Assembly (NCBI GenBank): GCA_903886975.1
Contig: CAISOB010000081.1
Location: forward strand, 1-53,934
Reading direction: 5' to 3'
Length of the DNA: 53,934 nt
From: an uncultured beta proteobacterium
GTDB taxonomy: Bacteria; Pseudomonadota; Gammaproteobacteria; Burkholderiales; Rhodocyclaceae
Shown: piece by piece, positions 1 through 7,801 of the stretch
Numbering within the stretch: the stretch's first letter is position 1
How the letters are laid out: every line of letters begins with the position of its first letter
The notes under the pieces: model-generated
Seen by the model: the letters and a program-made list of their open reading frames with translations, nothing else
Told to the model about the DNA's origin: nothing
The model's database searches: none
Position numbers and translations under genes: made by a program

Positions 1-194
1 CCACGAAGGACTTTTCCGGCTGGGTCGTCGGCTTGTCGTATATCGACACCAACGCCAAGGGCAGCTGCAGCAAGGCTCAGCCTTACTGCTTCCCGAGCTC
101 GGAATCAGACACCAACGGAACACTGACTACCGGTTCGCACAGCAAGGACGCCGGCCGCGGCATCGCTTTGCTCTCGGTCACCCGCACCTTCTAG
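1..194 (+). CDS. TorF-family putative porin, C-terminal fragment
   Basis: An open frame enters from the window edge, first full codon at 3, and ends with TAG at 192-194, giving 63 residues. The visible part is rich in small and polar residues, contains two cysteines in a loop (GSCSKAQPYC), and ends with alternating residues and a terminal Phe (LLSVTRTF). That ending is the usual signature of an outer-membrane beta-barrel recognised by the Bam machinery. The pattern matches the C-terminus of the TorF (conserved hypothetical CHP02001) putative porins common in betaproteobacteria. The family call rests on a short fragment; an unrelated small barrel is possible. Confidence 0.6.
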   Translation, partial: TKDFSGWVVGLSYIDTNAKGSCSKAQPYCFPSSESDTNGTLTTGSHSKDAGRGIALLSVTRTF

Positions 195-206
195 GGTTTT
201 TGAAAA

Positions 207-228
207 GCGGTGGGGTCGCCCCCACCGC
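207..228 (-). terminator. Hairpin terminator between convergent porin and lptA
   Basis: A perfect 9-bp inverted repeat (GCGGTGGGG, loop TCGC, CCCCACCGC) lies between the convergent ends of the porin gene and the kdsD-lptA operon. Read on the minus strand it is followed directly by TTTT, so it fits an intrinsic terminator for the LPS operon about 110 bp past lptA. It may also stop transcription from the porin side, where no T-run follows. Confidence 0.6.
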
Positions 229-337
229 AGCATCGGCTTGCTTTGACGACGTTGAGCAAGCGAATGCCGGAGCAGCCAACGAACGGGCTGAGCGAAATCA
301 AGATCCGGACCGCGCCCATCGAGTGCGGCGCGCTCGC

Positions 338-946
338 TTATTCCGGCTTCGCTTCGACGCTCTCGGACGGTTTGAGCGTCAGCGGCTCGCCTTTGCCGGC
401 ATTCGCCGGCGCGTTCTTGCCTTTGGGCTGGATGATGGCGCGCACGCGCGCCTGCGCGACGCCGGTGGCGCTCTTGCTCTCGCCAGCGCCATTGGTTACC
501 AGATACTTCTCGGTCAGCGCGTCGTAGGAAATATACTGGCCCCGAACTTCATCGAGCCCGCTGCGCACCCAGGCGCGGACAAAGAACTCGGTTTTGTCTT
601 CGCGCGCGTTGTGCTCGATGCGCTCGCCTTCTCCTTCAACGTATTCGTCGCGACCTTCACGCTTCTGTTTGAAGTGAGCCAATCCGTTGGCGCCGCTGGT
701 GGCGACGCCTTTCTGGAAACCGTCGGCATCCTGGGTGACGACCAGGCGCGCGGTGCGCAGCTGCAGCGTTCCCTGATTGAGGACGACGTTGCCTTCGAAG
801 ATCTGTACCTTGTTGATGTCGTCCATGCTGACGCGGTCGGCTTCAACGTTGAGCGGTTTCTCGCGATCGGCCTTCTCGGCGTGGCCCGGGACGGACAGGG
901 CGAGGAGCAGGACGGCGGCTAGGGCATTCGGTAGTTTAAGTGTCAT
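338..946 (-). CDS. lptA: LptA, periplasmic LPS transport protein
   Basis: The 202-residue product starts with a Sec signal peptide (hydrophobic stretch LAAVLLLALS, then GHA-EK) and continues as an OstA/LptA beta-jellyroll: KPLNVEADRVS, then VQIFEGNVVLNQGTL and LRTARLVVTQD. LptA bridges LptC in the inner membrane to LptD in the outer membrane for LPS transport. The C-terminus has a Pro/Lys/Glu-rich tail. Its ATG overlaps the lptC stop by 4 bp (943-946), so the two are translationally coupled. The usual next genes, lptB and rpoN, are absent; a terminator and a convergent porin gene follow instead. Confidence 0.93.
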   Translation of the reverse strand: MTLKLPNALAAVLLLALSVPGHAEKADREKPLNVEADRVSMDDINKVQIFEGNVVLNQGTLQLRTARLVVTQDADGFQKGVATSGANGLAHFKQKREGRDEYVEGEGERIEHNAREDKTEFFVRAWVRSGLDEVRGQYISYDALTEKYLVTNGAGESKSATGVAQARVRAIIQPKGKNAPANAGKGEPLTLKPSESVEAKPE

Positions 947-1533
947 GGCGTTTTCTTCATGGCGAATCTGCTTTCTAGCATGGCGCGGGCTTGCGATTCA
1001 AGTACGTAGGTTTGCGTGCGGTTGTCGGCCTGCATGCCGATGCCCGTCACCCAGGATATTCCCTGCGTGATCAGCACCGGGCTCTTGGTGTAGGCCTTCT
1101 CATCGTCGGGCAGGACGGTGAGTTGGGCCATCGTGGCGTCCATCGCCTCATCTTTTTTCGTCGGAGCGCGGTGGATGCGCACATCGTCGTACAAATCGAC
1201 CTGTGCGCCGTTCGTGCTGGCATGTCCGCTCTGCGCGGTGATCGTCACCGGCGGCTTGGGCGGGTTGAGATAAACGAGGTTTGGCTGCGTCATGTCGGTG
1301 CTGTCGTCATCCGGATAATGGCGGATATCGGTTGCCTTCAGCGTGTATTTGAGGTTGCCGTCGAGATCGAGCTTGCGCATCGTCGCATCGGTGACGATGT
1401 AATCCGGGTCGTGCCGGTGTTTTCCGTCACGCGACGGTTCGGTCAATTCGGTCGCATAACGCAGCCAGTACGTCAGCGCGGCCAGAGCGAGCAGAACGCC
1501 GAGCGGGAACAGCGCGCTTCCCCACTGTTTCAT
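943..1533 (-). CDS. lptC: LptC, inner-membrane LPS export anchor
   Basis: The 196-residue protein has one N-terminal membrane helix (LFPLGVLLALAALTYWL) followed by a periplasmic LptC domain (DYIVTDATMRKLDLDGNLKYTLKA). It is the membrane-anchored receiver of LPS from LptB2FG that hands it to LptA. ATG at 1533 was chosen because it starts just before the membrane helix and overlaps the kdsC stop by 4 bp; an upstream in-frame extension to 1605 would only translate the end of kdsC in the wrong frame. Genes on both sides are coupled by ATGA overlaps. Confidence 0.92.
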   Translation of the reverse strand: MKQWGSALFPLGVLLALAALTYWLRYATELTEPSRDGKHRHDPDYIVTDATMRKLDLDGNLKYTLKATDIRHYPDDDSTDMTQPNLVYLNPPKPPVTITAQSGHASTNGAQVDLYDDVRIHRAPTKKDEAMDATMAQLTVLPDDEKAYTKSPVLITQGISWVTGIGMQADNRTQTYVLESQARAMLESRFAMKKTP

Positions 1534-2075
1534 TTTGCGGGTGCCGGCAGATAGGGCGCGAGCGCGGCGTCGAGCTTGCCCTGCGCCGCGAGAATGAATT
1601 CGCAAACTTCACGCACCGCGCCACGACCGCCGATCTTGCTCGAAACCATGCGCGCGTAGGGCTTGACCATTTCGTGGCAGTCCGCAGGTGCTGCCGAGAA
1701 ACCGCAGGCATCCATCACATGCAGATCGACGATATCGTCGCCCATGTAACCCGCCTGGTCCGCTGACAGGCCGAGCTTGGCGAGCAGTTCGTGCATGGTT
1801 CCGAGCTTGTCCGAGATGCCCTGGTAGAGCAGTTCGACGTGCAGGTTCTCCATGCGCAATTCGACGCAGCGCGCCTTGCGGCCGGTGATAATGGCCACGG
1901 TGATGCCCGATTTTTGCAGCATGTTGATGCCGAGGCCGTCGAGGCTGTTGAAGGCCTTCATTTCAATACCATTATCGGTAAAGAAGAGCGAGCCTTCGGA
2001 GAGCACGCCGTCGACGTCGAAAGCCATCAGTTTGAGCTGGCTTGCGCGTTTTCTTGTTTCTTCGAGGTTTTCCAT
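1530..2075 (-). CDS. kdsC: KdsC, KDO-8-phosphate phosphatase
   Basis: This 181-residue HAD-superfamily phosphatase (C0 type, no cap) hydrolyses 3-deoxy-D-manno-octulosonate-8-phosphate to KDO for the LPS core. The HAD motifs are visible: motif I FDVDGVLSEG with the nucleophile Asp and the general acid Asp, motif II IITGRKA, the motif III lysine in the SDK segment, and motif IV GYMGDDIVDL. The ATG at 2075 overlaps the kdsD stop (ATGA); a TTG one codon upstream is a weaker alternative. Length is typical of KdsC. Confidence 0.95.
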   Translation of the reverse strand: MENLEETRKRASQLKLMAFDVDGVLSEGSLFFTDNGIEMKAFNSLDGLGINMLQKSGITVAIITGRKARCVELRMENLHVELLYQGISDKLGTMHELLAKLGLSADQAGYMGDDIVDLHVMDACGFSAAPADCHEMVKPYARMVSSKIGGRGAVREVCEFILAAQGKLDAALAPYLPAPAK

Positions 2076-3058
2076 CAAATCGCCTTGGCTTTAAAGAGAT
2101 CGTGCATGTTCAGTGCGCCGATCAGCAGACCGTTTTCGTCTACGACCGGAATCTGGTTGATGCGCTGCGAATCCATCATTTCGACGGCTTCGGCGGTGAG
2201 CTTTTCCGGGCTCATCACGCGCGGCCCGCGCGTCATTACCTCGGTTACCGTGAGCGCCGGCAGGTCAAGGCCACTGACGATGGCGCGGCGCAGGTCGCCG
2301 TCGGTGAAGATTCCAAGCACGCGCCGCTCGGGACTGACGACGACGGTCATGCCGATGCCGCCGCGCGAGATTTCGCGCGTCGCTTCGGCGACCGTCGCTT
2401 GTGGCGTGACGGTCGGTATGTCCGCGCCGGTGCGCATCACATCGCGCAGACGGGTCAGCAGACGGCGGCCGAGCGCGCCGGCCGGATGCGAGCGCGCGAA
2501 GTCATCGGCGCCGAAGCCGCGCGCGTCGAGCAGGGCGACGGCAAGCGCGTCGCCGAGCGCGAGCGCCGCGGTGGTGCTGGCCGTCGGCGCCAGGTTGAGC
2601 GGGCAGGCTTCCTGTGCGACCGCGGAATTGAGGTGGCTGTCGGCATCGCGGGCCAGTGCCGATTGCGGATTGCCGGTGATGGCGATGAGCTTTGCACCCT
2701 GGCGCTTGATCGACGGCAGGATGTTCAGCAGTTCGGAACTCTCGCCCGAGTTGGAGAGGGCGATCACGACATCGTCGGCGGTAATCATGCCGAGGTCGCC
2801 GTGGCTCGCTTCGACCGGGTGTACGAAGAAAGCCGGGGTGCCGGTGCTGGCCAGGGTCGCGGCGATCTTGCGCCCGATATGCCCGGACTTGCCGACGCCG
2901 CTGACGATGACGCGGCCACGGCAATTGAGGATCAGCGACAGCGCCTCGAGGAAGGCGCCGTCGATCCGCTCGGTCAGGGCGAGGACCGCATCCGCTTCGA
3001 TGCGCAACACCTGCCGTGCGAGTTCGAGCGCCTTGGAAGAAGGCTGTATTTGGTTCAT
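2075..3058 (-). CDS. kdsD: KdsD, arabinose-5-phosphate isomerase
   Basis: The 327-residue enzyme interconverts ribulose-5-phosphate and arabinose-5-phosphate, the first step toward KDO. An N-terminal SIS domain is seen (GRVIVSGVGKSGHIGRKIAATLASTG, then SHGDLGMI and ALSNSGES) followed by two CBS repeats (DVMRTGADIPTV, with IFTDGDLRR, and EVMTRGPRVM, with ALNMHDL). ATG at 3058 sits just before the conserved start MNQIQPSSKALELARQVL; upstream codons in frame look noncoding. It heads the operon kdsD-kdsC-lptC-lptA. A TATACT -10-like hexamer lies at 3087-3092 on the minus strand without a clear -35 partner. Confidence 0.95.
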   Translation of the reverse strand: MNQIQPSSKALELARQVLRIEADAVLALTERIDGAFLEALSLILNCRGRVIVSGVGKSGHIGRKIAATLASTGTPAFFVHPVEASHGDLGMITADDVVIALSNSGESSELLNILPSIKRQGAKLIAITGNPQSALARDADSHLNSAVAQEACPLNLAPTASTTAALALGDALAVALLDARGFGADDFARSHPAGALGRRLLTRLRDVMRTGADIPTVTPQATVAEATREISRGGIGMTVVVSPERRVLGIFTDGDLRRAIVSGLDLPALTVTEVMTRGPRVMSPEKLTAEAVEMMDSQRINQIPVVDENGLLIGALNMHDLFKAKAI

Positions 3059-3205
3059 GGGCGGGTAGCGGTTATGATTGGGCCGAAGTATAGCAGAAGG
3101 CTGCTGCGCCCCGATTTCGCTGGCCTGCCGGGCGATGCCGTGCAGGCCGGGCGTCGGGCCACGAAGGGCACGACGAGAAACGCGACAGAACCATAAGCAC
3201 AAGCA

Positions 3206-5173
3206 ATGGAAACTCTGACGATCATTCTGCTGTTGCTGGGCGCGTCGGTGGCCTCCGTGATTCTCTTCCGGCGTCTCAATCTGCCGCCGGTTCTCGGTTA
3301 TCTGCTGGTCGGAACCCTGCTCGGCCCGCACGCCCTGCATCTGATGGCGGGGTTTTCGGACGTCGAGCATCTCGCCGAATTCGGCATCGTCTTCTTGATG
3401 TTTTCGATCGGCCTCGAGTTCTCCTTGCCCAAGCTGTATGCAATGAAACGCATCGTTTTCGGGCTTGGTTTTCTGCAGGTTCTGGTGACCCTTGCAGTGG
3501 TCACCGGCGTATCCGTCGCCGCGGGTTTTTCGTGGCAGGCGGGCGTCGCGCTCGGCGGGACCCTGGCCATGTCGTCGACGGCAGTGCTGACCAAGCTGCT
3601 CAGCGAGCGCCTCGAACTTGATGCGCCGCACGGGCGCGAAGTGATCGGCGTGCTGCTCTTCCAGGACCTCGCGGTGGTTCCGCTGCTGGTCCTGATTCCG
3701 GCTTTTTCGGAGCCGCCGGAGCGCCTGCCGCTGATGCTCGCCATCGCCCTTGGCAAGGCGCTACTGATGCTCGGCGTGGTGTTCTTCTTTGGTTCGCACC
3801 TGATCGGCAAGTGGTTCCACATCGTCGCGCGCGGCAAGTCCACCGAGCTGTTCATGCTCAACGTGCTGCTCATTACGCTCGGGTTCGCCTGGCTCAGCGA
3901 AGCGGCCGGACTGTCGCTGGCGCTCGGCGCCTTCCTCGCCGGCATGCTGATTTCCGAAACGGAATACCGGCACCAGGTCGCAGAGGACATCAAGCCTTTT
4001 CGCGACATCCTGCTCGGCCTGTTCTTCGTGACCGTCGGCATGATGCTCAACGTCGCGCTGGTCTTTGCGCACTTCTTGCTGGTGCTCGCCGTGCTGGCGG
4101 CGCTGCTGTCGGTCAAGTTCGCCCTGGTCTTCGGCCTGTCGCGGCTGTTCGGATCGCTGCCCGGCGCGGCCATGCGCGGTGGGCTATGGCTGTGTGCCGG
4201 CGGTGAATTCGGCTTTGTGCTGCTCTCCGAAATCGGTCACGCCAGGCTCGTGCCGGCGCTGGCGCTGCAGGCCGTGCTGGCCGCACTCGTGCTCTCCATT
4301 TTGCTGGCGCCGATCATCGTGCACTACAGCGACCGCCTGGTGCTGCGCTTTGCCGCCAGCGAATGGCTGATGCGCTCCCTGCAGCTGACCAGCCTCGCGG
4401 CGCGCGCGATGAGCAACGAGAAACACGCGCTGATCTGCGGCTTCGGACGCAGCGGCCAGCATCTGGCGCGTTTCATGGCCGATGAAGAGGTCTCCTACCT
4501 GGCCCTCGACCTCGATCCGGACCGCGTGCGCGAAGCGGCCGCCGCCGGCGAGAACGTCGTCTACGGCAACGCCACGCGGCGCGAGACACTGGTCGCCGCC
4601 GGCGTCGCGCGGGCCAGCGTGCTGATCATATCCTTCATCGACACGCGCGCCGCCGAGCGGGTGCTGCGCCATGCCCACGAACTGGCGCCGGGGCTGCCGG
4701 TGGTCGTGCGCACCGCCGACGAAAAGGATTTCGACCGGCTGCAGCGCGCCGGCGCTGCCGAGGTCGTCCCGGAAACGCTGGAGGCTGCAATGATGTTGGC
4801 ATCACATGCGATGATCCACGCCGGCGTGCCGATCAACAGGGTTCTGAAGCGCATCCGCCGCACGCGCGTCGCGCGCTATCGCACGCTGCGCGGCTTCTTC
4901 CATGGCGAGAGCGACCTCGACGAGAACCTGCATGACGGCGACCAGCCGCGCCTGCACTCCGTTTCGCTGCCTGAGGGCGCCTATGCCATCAGCAAGTCGG
5001 TGCACGAGCTCTCGGTCGGCGACGAAGGCGTCGAGGTCACGGCCATCCGGCGCCGCAACATCCGCACGCTGGAACCTTCGGGCGGCACGCGCTTTGAGGC
5101 CGGCGACGTGGTCGTGCTGCTCGGTGCGCCCGGCGCGCTGGCCCGGGCCGAGGCCAGGCTGCTCAAGGGGTGA
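3206..5173 (+). CDS. Kef-type monovalent cation:proton antiporter (CPA2) with TrkA-N domain
   Basis: The 655-residue protein has about 12 N-terminal membrane helices of the Na+/H+ exchanger fold (e.g. LPPVLGYLLVGTLLGP, FGIVFLMFSIGLEFSL, LCAGGEFGFVLLSE). A Rossmann RCK/TrkA-N domain with a nucleotide-binding loop (ALICGFGRSGQHLARFM) follows, and then a C-terminal TrkA-C-like domain. This is the KefB/KefC architecture for potassium efflux coupled to proton entry, often gated by glutathione adducts; the exact ion and gating cannot be read from sequence. No KefF/KefG-like ancillary reductase gene lies nearby. It is divergent from kdsD across 147 bp. Confidence 0.9.
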   Translation: METLTIILLLLGASVASVILFRRLNLPPVLGYLLVGTLLGPHALHLMAGFSDVEHLAEFGIVFLMFSIGLEFSLPKLYAMKRIVFGLGFLQVLVTLAVVTGVSVAAGFSWQAGVALGGTLAMSSTAVLTKLLSERLELDAPHGREVIGVLLFQDLAVVPLLVLIPAFSEPPERLPLMLAIALGKALLMLGVVFFFGSHLIGKWFHIVARGKSTELFMLNVLLITLGFAWLSEAAGLSLALGAFLAGMLISETEYRHQVAEDIKPFRDILLGLFFVTVGMMLNVALVFAHFLLVLAVLAALLSVKFALVFGLSRLFGSLPGAAMRGGLWLCAGGEFGFVLLSEIGHARLVPALALQAVLAALVLSILLAPIIVHYSDRLVLRFAASEWLMRSLQLTSLAARAMSNEKHALICGFGRSGQHLARFMADEEVSYLALDLDPDRVREAAAAGENVVYGNATRRETLVAAGVARASVLIISFIDTRAAERVLRHAHELAPGLPVVVRTADEKDFDRLQRAGAAEVVPETLEAAMMLASHAMIHAGVPINRVLKRIRRTRVARYRTLRGFFHGESDLDENLHDGDQPRLHSVSLPEGAYAISKSVHELSVGDEGVEVTAIRRRNIRTLEPSGGTRFEAGDVVVLLGAPGALARAEARLLKG

Positions 5174-5175
5174 AA

Positions 5176-5189
5176 CCCGCCGTAGCGGG
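5176..5189. terminator. Short bidirectional hairpin between antiporter and pilin
   Basis: The sequence CCCGC-CGTA-GCGGG directly after the antiporter stop forms a 5-bp GC stem with flanking AAA on the left and CTT on the right. It lies between two convergent genes and is a plausible but short bidirectional terminator. Confidence 0.4.
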
Positions 5190-5210
5190 CTTGCACTTAG
5201 CCTAAAGGAA

Positions 5211-5879
5211 TCAGTAAGCGACGCAGACGATGTAGTTTGTGCTATCGACAATGGCTGTGGTCGCGACGGCGGCGGTTGCTGTGCCGGAATAGCCTGCGGC
5301 AGTAACCCGCACGGAGCCTGTTTCCGTGTTGCCATCGTCCATGGTGATGTCGATCTGCTTGGCGAGTTTTCCGGAGATGCCGTCGGAGCAGACGAAATAC
5401 GCGCCGGGCATAGCGGTGCCGGAAGTGGTGATCGGCGACACGCTCTGTATGCCCAGACGCCCGCCGTCGGCGTTCGTCGGCAGCACTGCCGCAGGCGATG
5501 TAAAGTCCGTCGATCCCGTCGACAGTCCGGCAAGCCGAACCTGCTGCCAGAATGCAACCGATTCATCCGCGGCGTTTACGGAATTGAAGTTGCCTTCAAT
5601 CCGGCCGTTGCCAAGCGTCCCCGGCGTCGGTGTAAGCAGCGTTACGCCCGCTGTTCCGACGTGCGTGGTGGCATTCGCATCATCGCCGGGAATGGCTTTG
5701 AATTTGTCCTGGTAGCCGTAAATCAGCAACTGGGTCGAGCGGAAATCGTTGATGAAATTCTTCACCTTGGCGCTGTTCACGAGTTCCTGTCCCTTCAACA
5801 CGCCGCCGAGTAGCAGGCCGATGATGACGAGTACAATGGCAATTTCGACCAGCGTGAAGCCCGATTGTTGCCTTTTCAT
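5211..5879 (-). CDS. Type IV pilin-like protein, candidate major pilin of the MSHA-like locus
   Basis: The 222-residue product has a canonical class III prepilin leader: basic MKRQQSG, cleavage after Gly, then FTLVEIAIVLVIIGLLLGG with the conserved Glu at +5. A globular domain with few cysteines follows (one near SDG, one in IVCVAY). After removal of the leader by a prepilin peptidase it would assemble into a pilus or pseudopilus. The ATG at 5879 follows a good ribosome site (GGGAGA, about 5 nt spacing). The gene is monocistronic, convergent with the antiporter, and has its own sigma-54 promoter candidate and upstream dyads. That is the control style of major pilin genes such as pilA, so it is inferred to be the major subunit. 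Confidence 0.82.
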   Translation of the reverse strand: MKRQQSGFTLVEIAIVLVIIGLLLGGVLKGQELVNSAKVKNFINDFRSTQLLIYGYQDKFKAIPGDDANATTHVGTAGVTLLTPTPGTLGNGRIEGNFNSVNAADESVAFWQQVRLAGLSTGSTDFTSPAAVLPTNADGGRLGIQSVSPITTSGTAMPGAYFVCSDGISGKLAKQIDITMDDGNTETGSVRVTAAGYSGTATAAVATTAIVDSTNYIVCVAY

Positions 5880-5916
5880 TTCAATCTCCCGCGATGATCC
5901 TGGTGAAGCATAGATT

Positions 5917-5935
5917 AAAGCAGATTGCATGCCAG
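5917..5935 (-). promoter_or_regulatory. Candidate sigma-54 (RpoN) promoter of the pilin gene
   Basis: On the minus strand the sequence CTGGCATGCAATCTGCTTT has GG and GC separated by exactly 10 bp, matching TGGCAC-N5-TTGC(A/T) at 8 of 10 informative positions. The -24 GG is at 5933-5932 and the -12 GC at 5921-5920. Transcription would start near 5908, leaving a leader of about 29 nt with a good ribosome site before the pilin ATG at 5879. Confidence 0.65.
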
Positions 5936-5972
5936 CGTACTGAGGCGTTTTGCGCGCGTTTGCCGCGCAGAA

Positions 5973-5998
5973 GTGTCGATTCATCGACACATGTGTCG
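5973..5998. promoter_or_regulatory. Overlapping dyads of GTGTC half-sites, candidate enhancer for an NtrC/PilR-type regulator
   Basis: Two overlapping palindromes lie upstream of the sigma-54 candidate: GTGTCGAT-TC-ATCGACAC (5973-5990, 8-bp arms) and CGACACATGTGTCG (5985-5998, perfect 14 bp). Together they hold three GTGTC half-sites in alternating orientation. Dyad centres are about -73 and -83 from the predicted pilin start, one helical turn apart, a usual enhancer distance for sigma-54 activators. From memory, the site described for Pseudomonas PilR has a (C/G)TGTC core. The element also sits just upstream of the divergent kinase gene and could influence both. Confidence 0.6.
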
Positions 5999-6012
5999 GG
6001 AATTGAGCGCTT

Positions 6013-7773
6013 GTGCCGGATCGCTGTCGAACTTCGGGCAGTTTCGGGAGTCTCGGCGTGACCGCCGTGGCCGGCTTCGGCCGCTTGCTGCGCGAGCGTC
6101 AGCGGTGGGTGCTGATCGCCATGCTGGTGGTGCTGCATCTGACCTTGCTGGCCGGGACGGGTACGACGGTGAGCCTGATGTGCTGGCTCGTTGACGTCGG
6201 CCTGTTTCTTTTCTGGCAGCCCTTTGTCCACGCCGAGCGCAAACTCGATTCGACCGCGCTGGCCCTGGTCGTGCTGGTGCTCGCCGGCGGGGCGTGGCTC
6301 TATGGCGGGTGGTTGTTGATCCTTTGGGTGACGGTCCTGACCTCGCTGCTCGGCGGGCGGGTGCTGCTGCTCGGCCATCGCCCGACGCGACTCTTCTACC
6401 TGCTGGCCTTTGCCTATCTGCTCTGCGCCCTGCTTCTCTGGCTGGTGCCCAGAGTCGTTCCGAACGCCGGGCTGAGCGGGCCTTCGCTCGACCAATTGTT
6501 TGCGTGGACGGCGCCGGTGATCCTGGTCGCCATGCTGGTCATGCCGCGCCCGCTCGAGATTCGCTTGCCGAGCGACGGCATGGTCGATTTCTTCTCCAGC
6601 CTGTTCATCTTTCTGCTGATTTCCGTGCTGGTGCTCGGCAGCCTGGCGTTCATGATCTTGCGGCAGTCGCCGTATATCGAGGCGGTGTTCAAGACCATGT
6701 TCTCGATGGCCGGAATGCTCCTGCTCATCGCCTGGGCGTGGAATCCGCGCCCGGGGTTCAGCGGCGTCAGCGTGCTTCTTTCGCGCTATCTGCTGAGCAT
6801 CGGGCTGCCGTTCGAGACCTGGCTGCAGCGGCTGATGGAATGCGCCGAGCGCGAGAGCGATCCCGACCAGTTCCTGTCCCGGGCCTTCGCCGGAATGCTC
6901 GAGTTGCCCTGGGTGGTCGGCGGCGCCTGGTTCCCTGCCGCCGGCGCCCAATCCGGCTCGGGCCGATTCGGGCTGGTGTCGCGCTTCAGCCAGGATTTTC
7001 CCAACCAGCCTTTGGTCTTGACTCTTTATACGCGGCACAAATTGAGCCCGGCTCTCATTTGGCATTTTAAAATGCTGTCGCGGCTGACCAACGAGTACTA
7101 CGTCACCAAGCAGCGCGCACGCGAATTGCAGCAGATGGGTTATCTGCGCGCGGTGCATGAGACCGGCGCGCGCCTGACGCACGACATCAAGAACCTGCTG
7201 CAGTCCCTGAACAACCTGTGCTTTCTCGCCCAGGCGCCGCAGGATGGCGGCGGCACGCCGCTGAACCTCTTGCTGCAGCGGCAGTTGCCGCAAATCACGC
7301 AGCGCCTGCAGCAGACGCTGGAGAAACTGCAGACTCCGCAAACCGGCCTTGACAGCGTCGCGCCGGACGTTCCGGCCGAAGCCTGGTGGCAGGCCTTGCA
7401 GCAGCGTTACGCCCATGACCGAATTGTCTTCACCCCGGTCGTTCTTGCCGCGGCGGCTCGCCTGCCAGTAGCGCTCTTCGACAGCGTTGCCGACAATCTC
7501 CTCCATAACGCCCTGCAGAAGCGCCAGAGCGAGAACGGTCTGATCGTGCGCGCGACCCTGGCTGCCGATGCGCGCACCCTGAGCATCGGCGACAGCGGCA
7601 GTGCCGTTCGCGCTGCGCTCGTCAGCGATATGCTGCGCGCGCCACTACCCTCCGAAACCGGTTTCGGCATCGGGCTCTACAACGCGGCAAGGCAGGCTGA
7701 AGCGCATGGCTACGAACTTCGCCTGGCGAACAACGTTGCGGGTGAGGTGTGCTTCGAGTTGAAGGCGAAATAA
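6013..7773 (+). CDS. Multi-TM sensor histidine kinase, possible PilS-like partner of the NtrC-type regulator
   Basis: The 586-residue protein has about seven or eight membrane helices in its first ~240 residues, a linker with a possible GAF-like fold (about 260-370), and a kinase core. The H-box is LTHDIKNLLQSLN with the phosphoacceptor His near residue 390; the N-box DNLLHNALQKR is near 494; the G-box GFGIGLYNAAR is near 551. The start is uncertain: GTG 6013 is used, and an in-frame GTG at 6058 is possible. It is transcribed divergently from the pilin gene across the GTGTC dyads, and no receiver gene is adjacent. The nearest unpaired receiver-activator is the NtrC-type gene at 21678-23144 at the other end of the pilus locus. 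Pairing is inferred from location. Confidence 0.8.
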   Translation: MPDRCRTSGSFGSLGVTAVAGFGRLLRERQRWVLIAMLVVLHLTLLAGTGTTVSLMCWLVDVGLFLFWQPFVHAERKLDSTALALVVLVLAGGAWLYGGWLLILWVTVLTSLLGGRVLLLGHRPTRLFYLLAFAYLLCALLLWLVPRVVPNAGLSGPSLDQLFAWTAPVILVAMLVMPRPLEIRLPSDGMVDFFSSLFIFLLISVLVLGSLAFMILRQSPYIEAVFKTMFSMAGMLLLIAWAWNPRPGFSGVSVLLSRYLLSIGLPFETWLQRLMECAERESDPDQFLSRAFAGMLELPWVVGGAWFPAAGAQSGSGRFGLVSRFSQDFPNQPLVLTLYTRHKLSPALIWHFKMLSRLTNEYYVTKQRARELQQMGYLRAVHETGARLTHDIKNLLQSLNNLCFLAQAPQDGGGTPLNLLLQRQLPQITQRLQQTLEKLQTPQTGLDSVAPDVPAEAWWQALQQRYAHDRIVFTPVVLAAAARLPVALFDSVADNLLHNALQKRQSENGLIVRATLAADARTLSIGDSGSAVRAALVSDMLRAPLPSETGFGIGLYNAARQAEAHGYELRLANNVAGEVCFELKAK

Positions 7774-7801
7774 GCTTGGCTAACGGCGATGAGAAGCTGG
7801 G

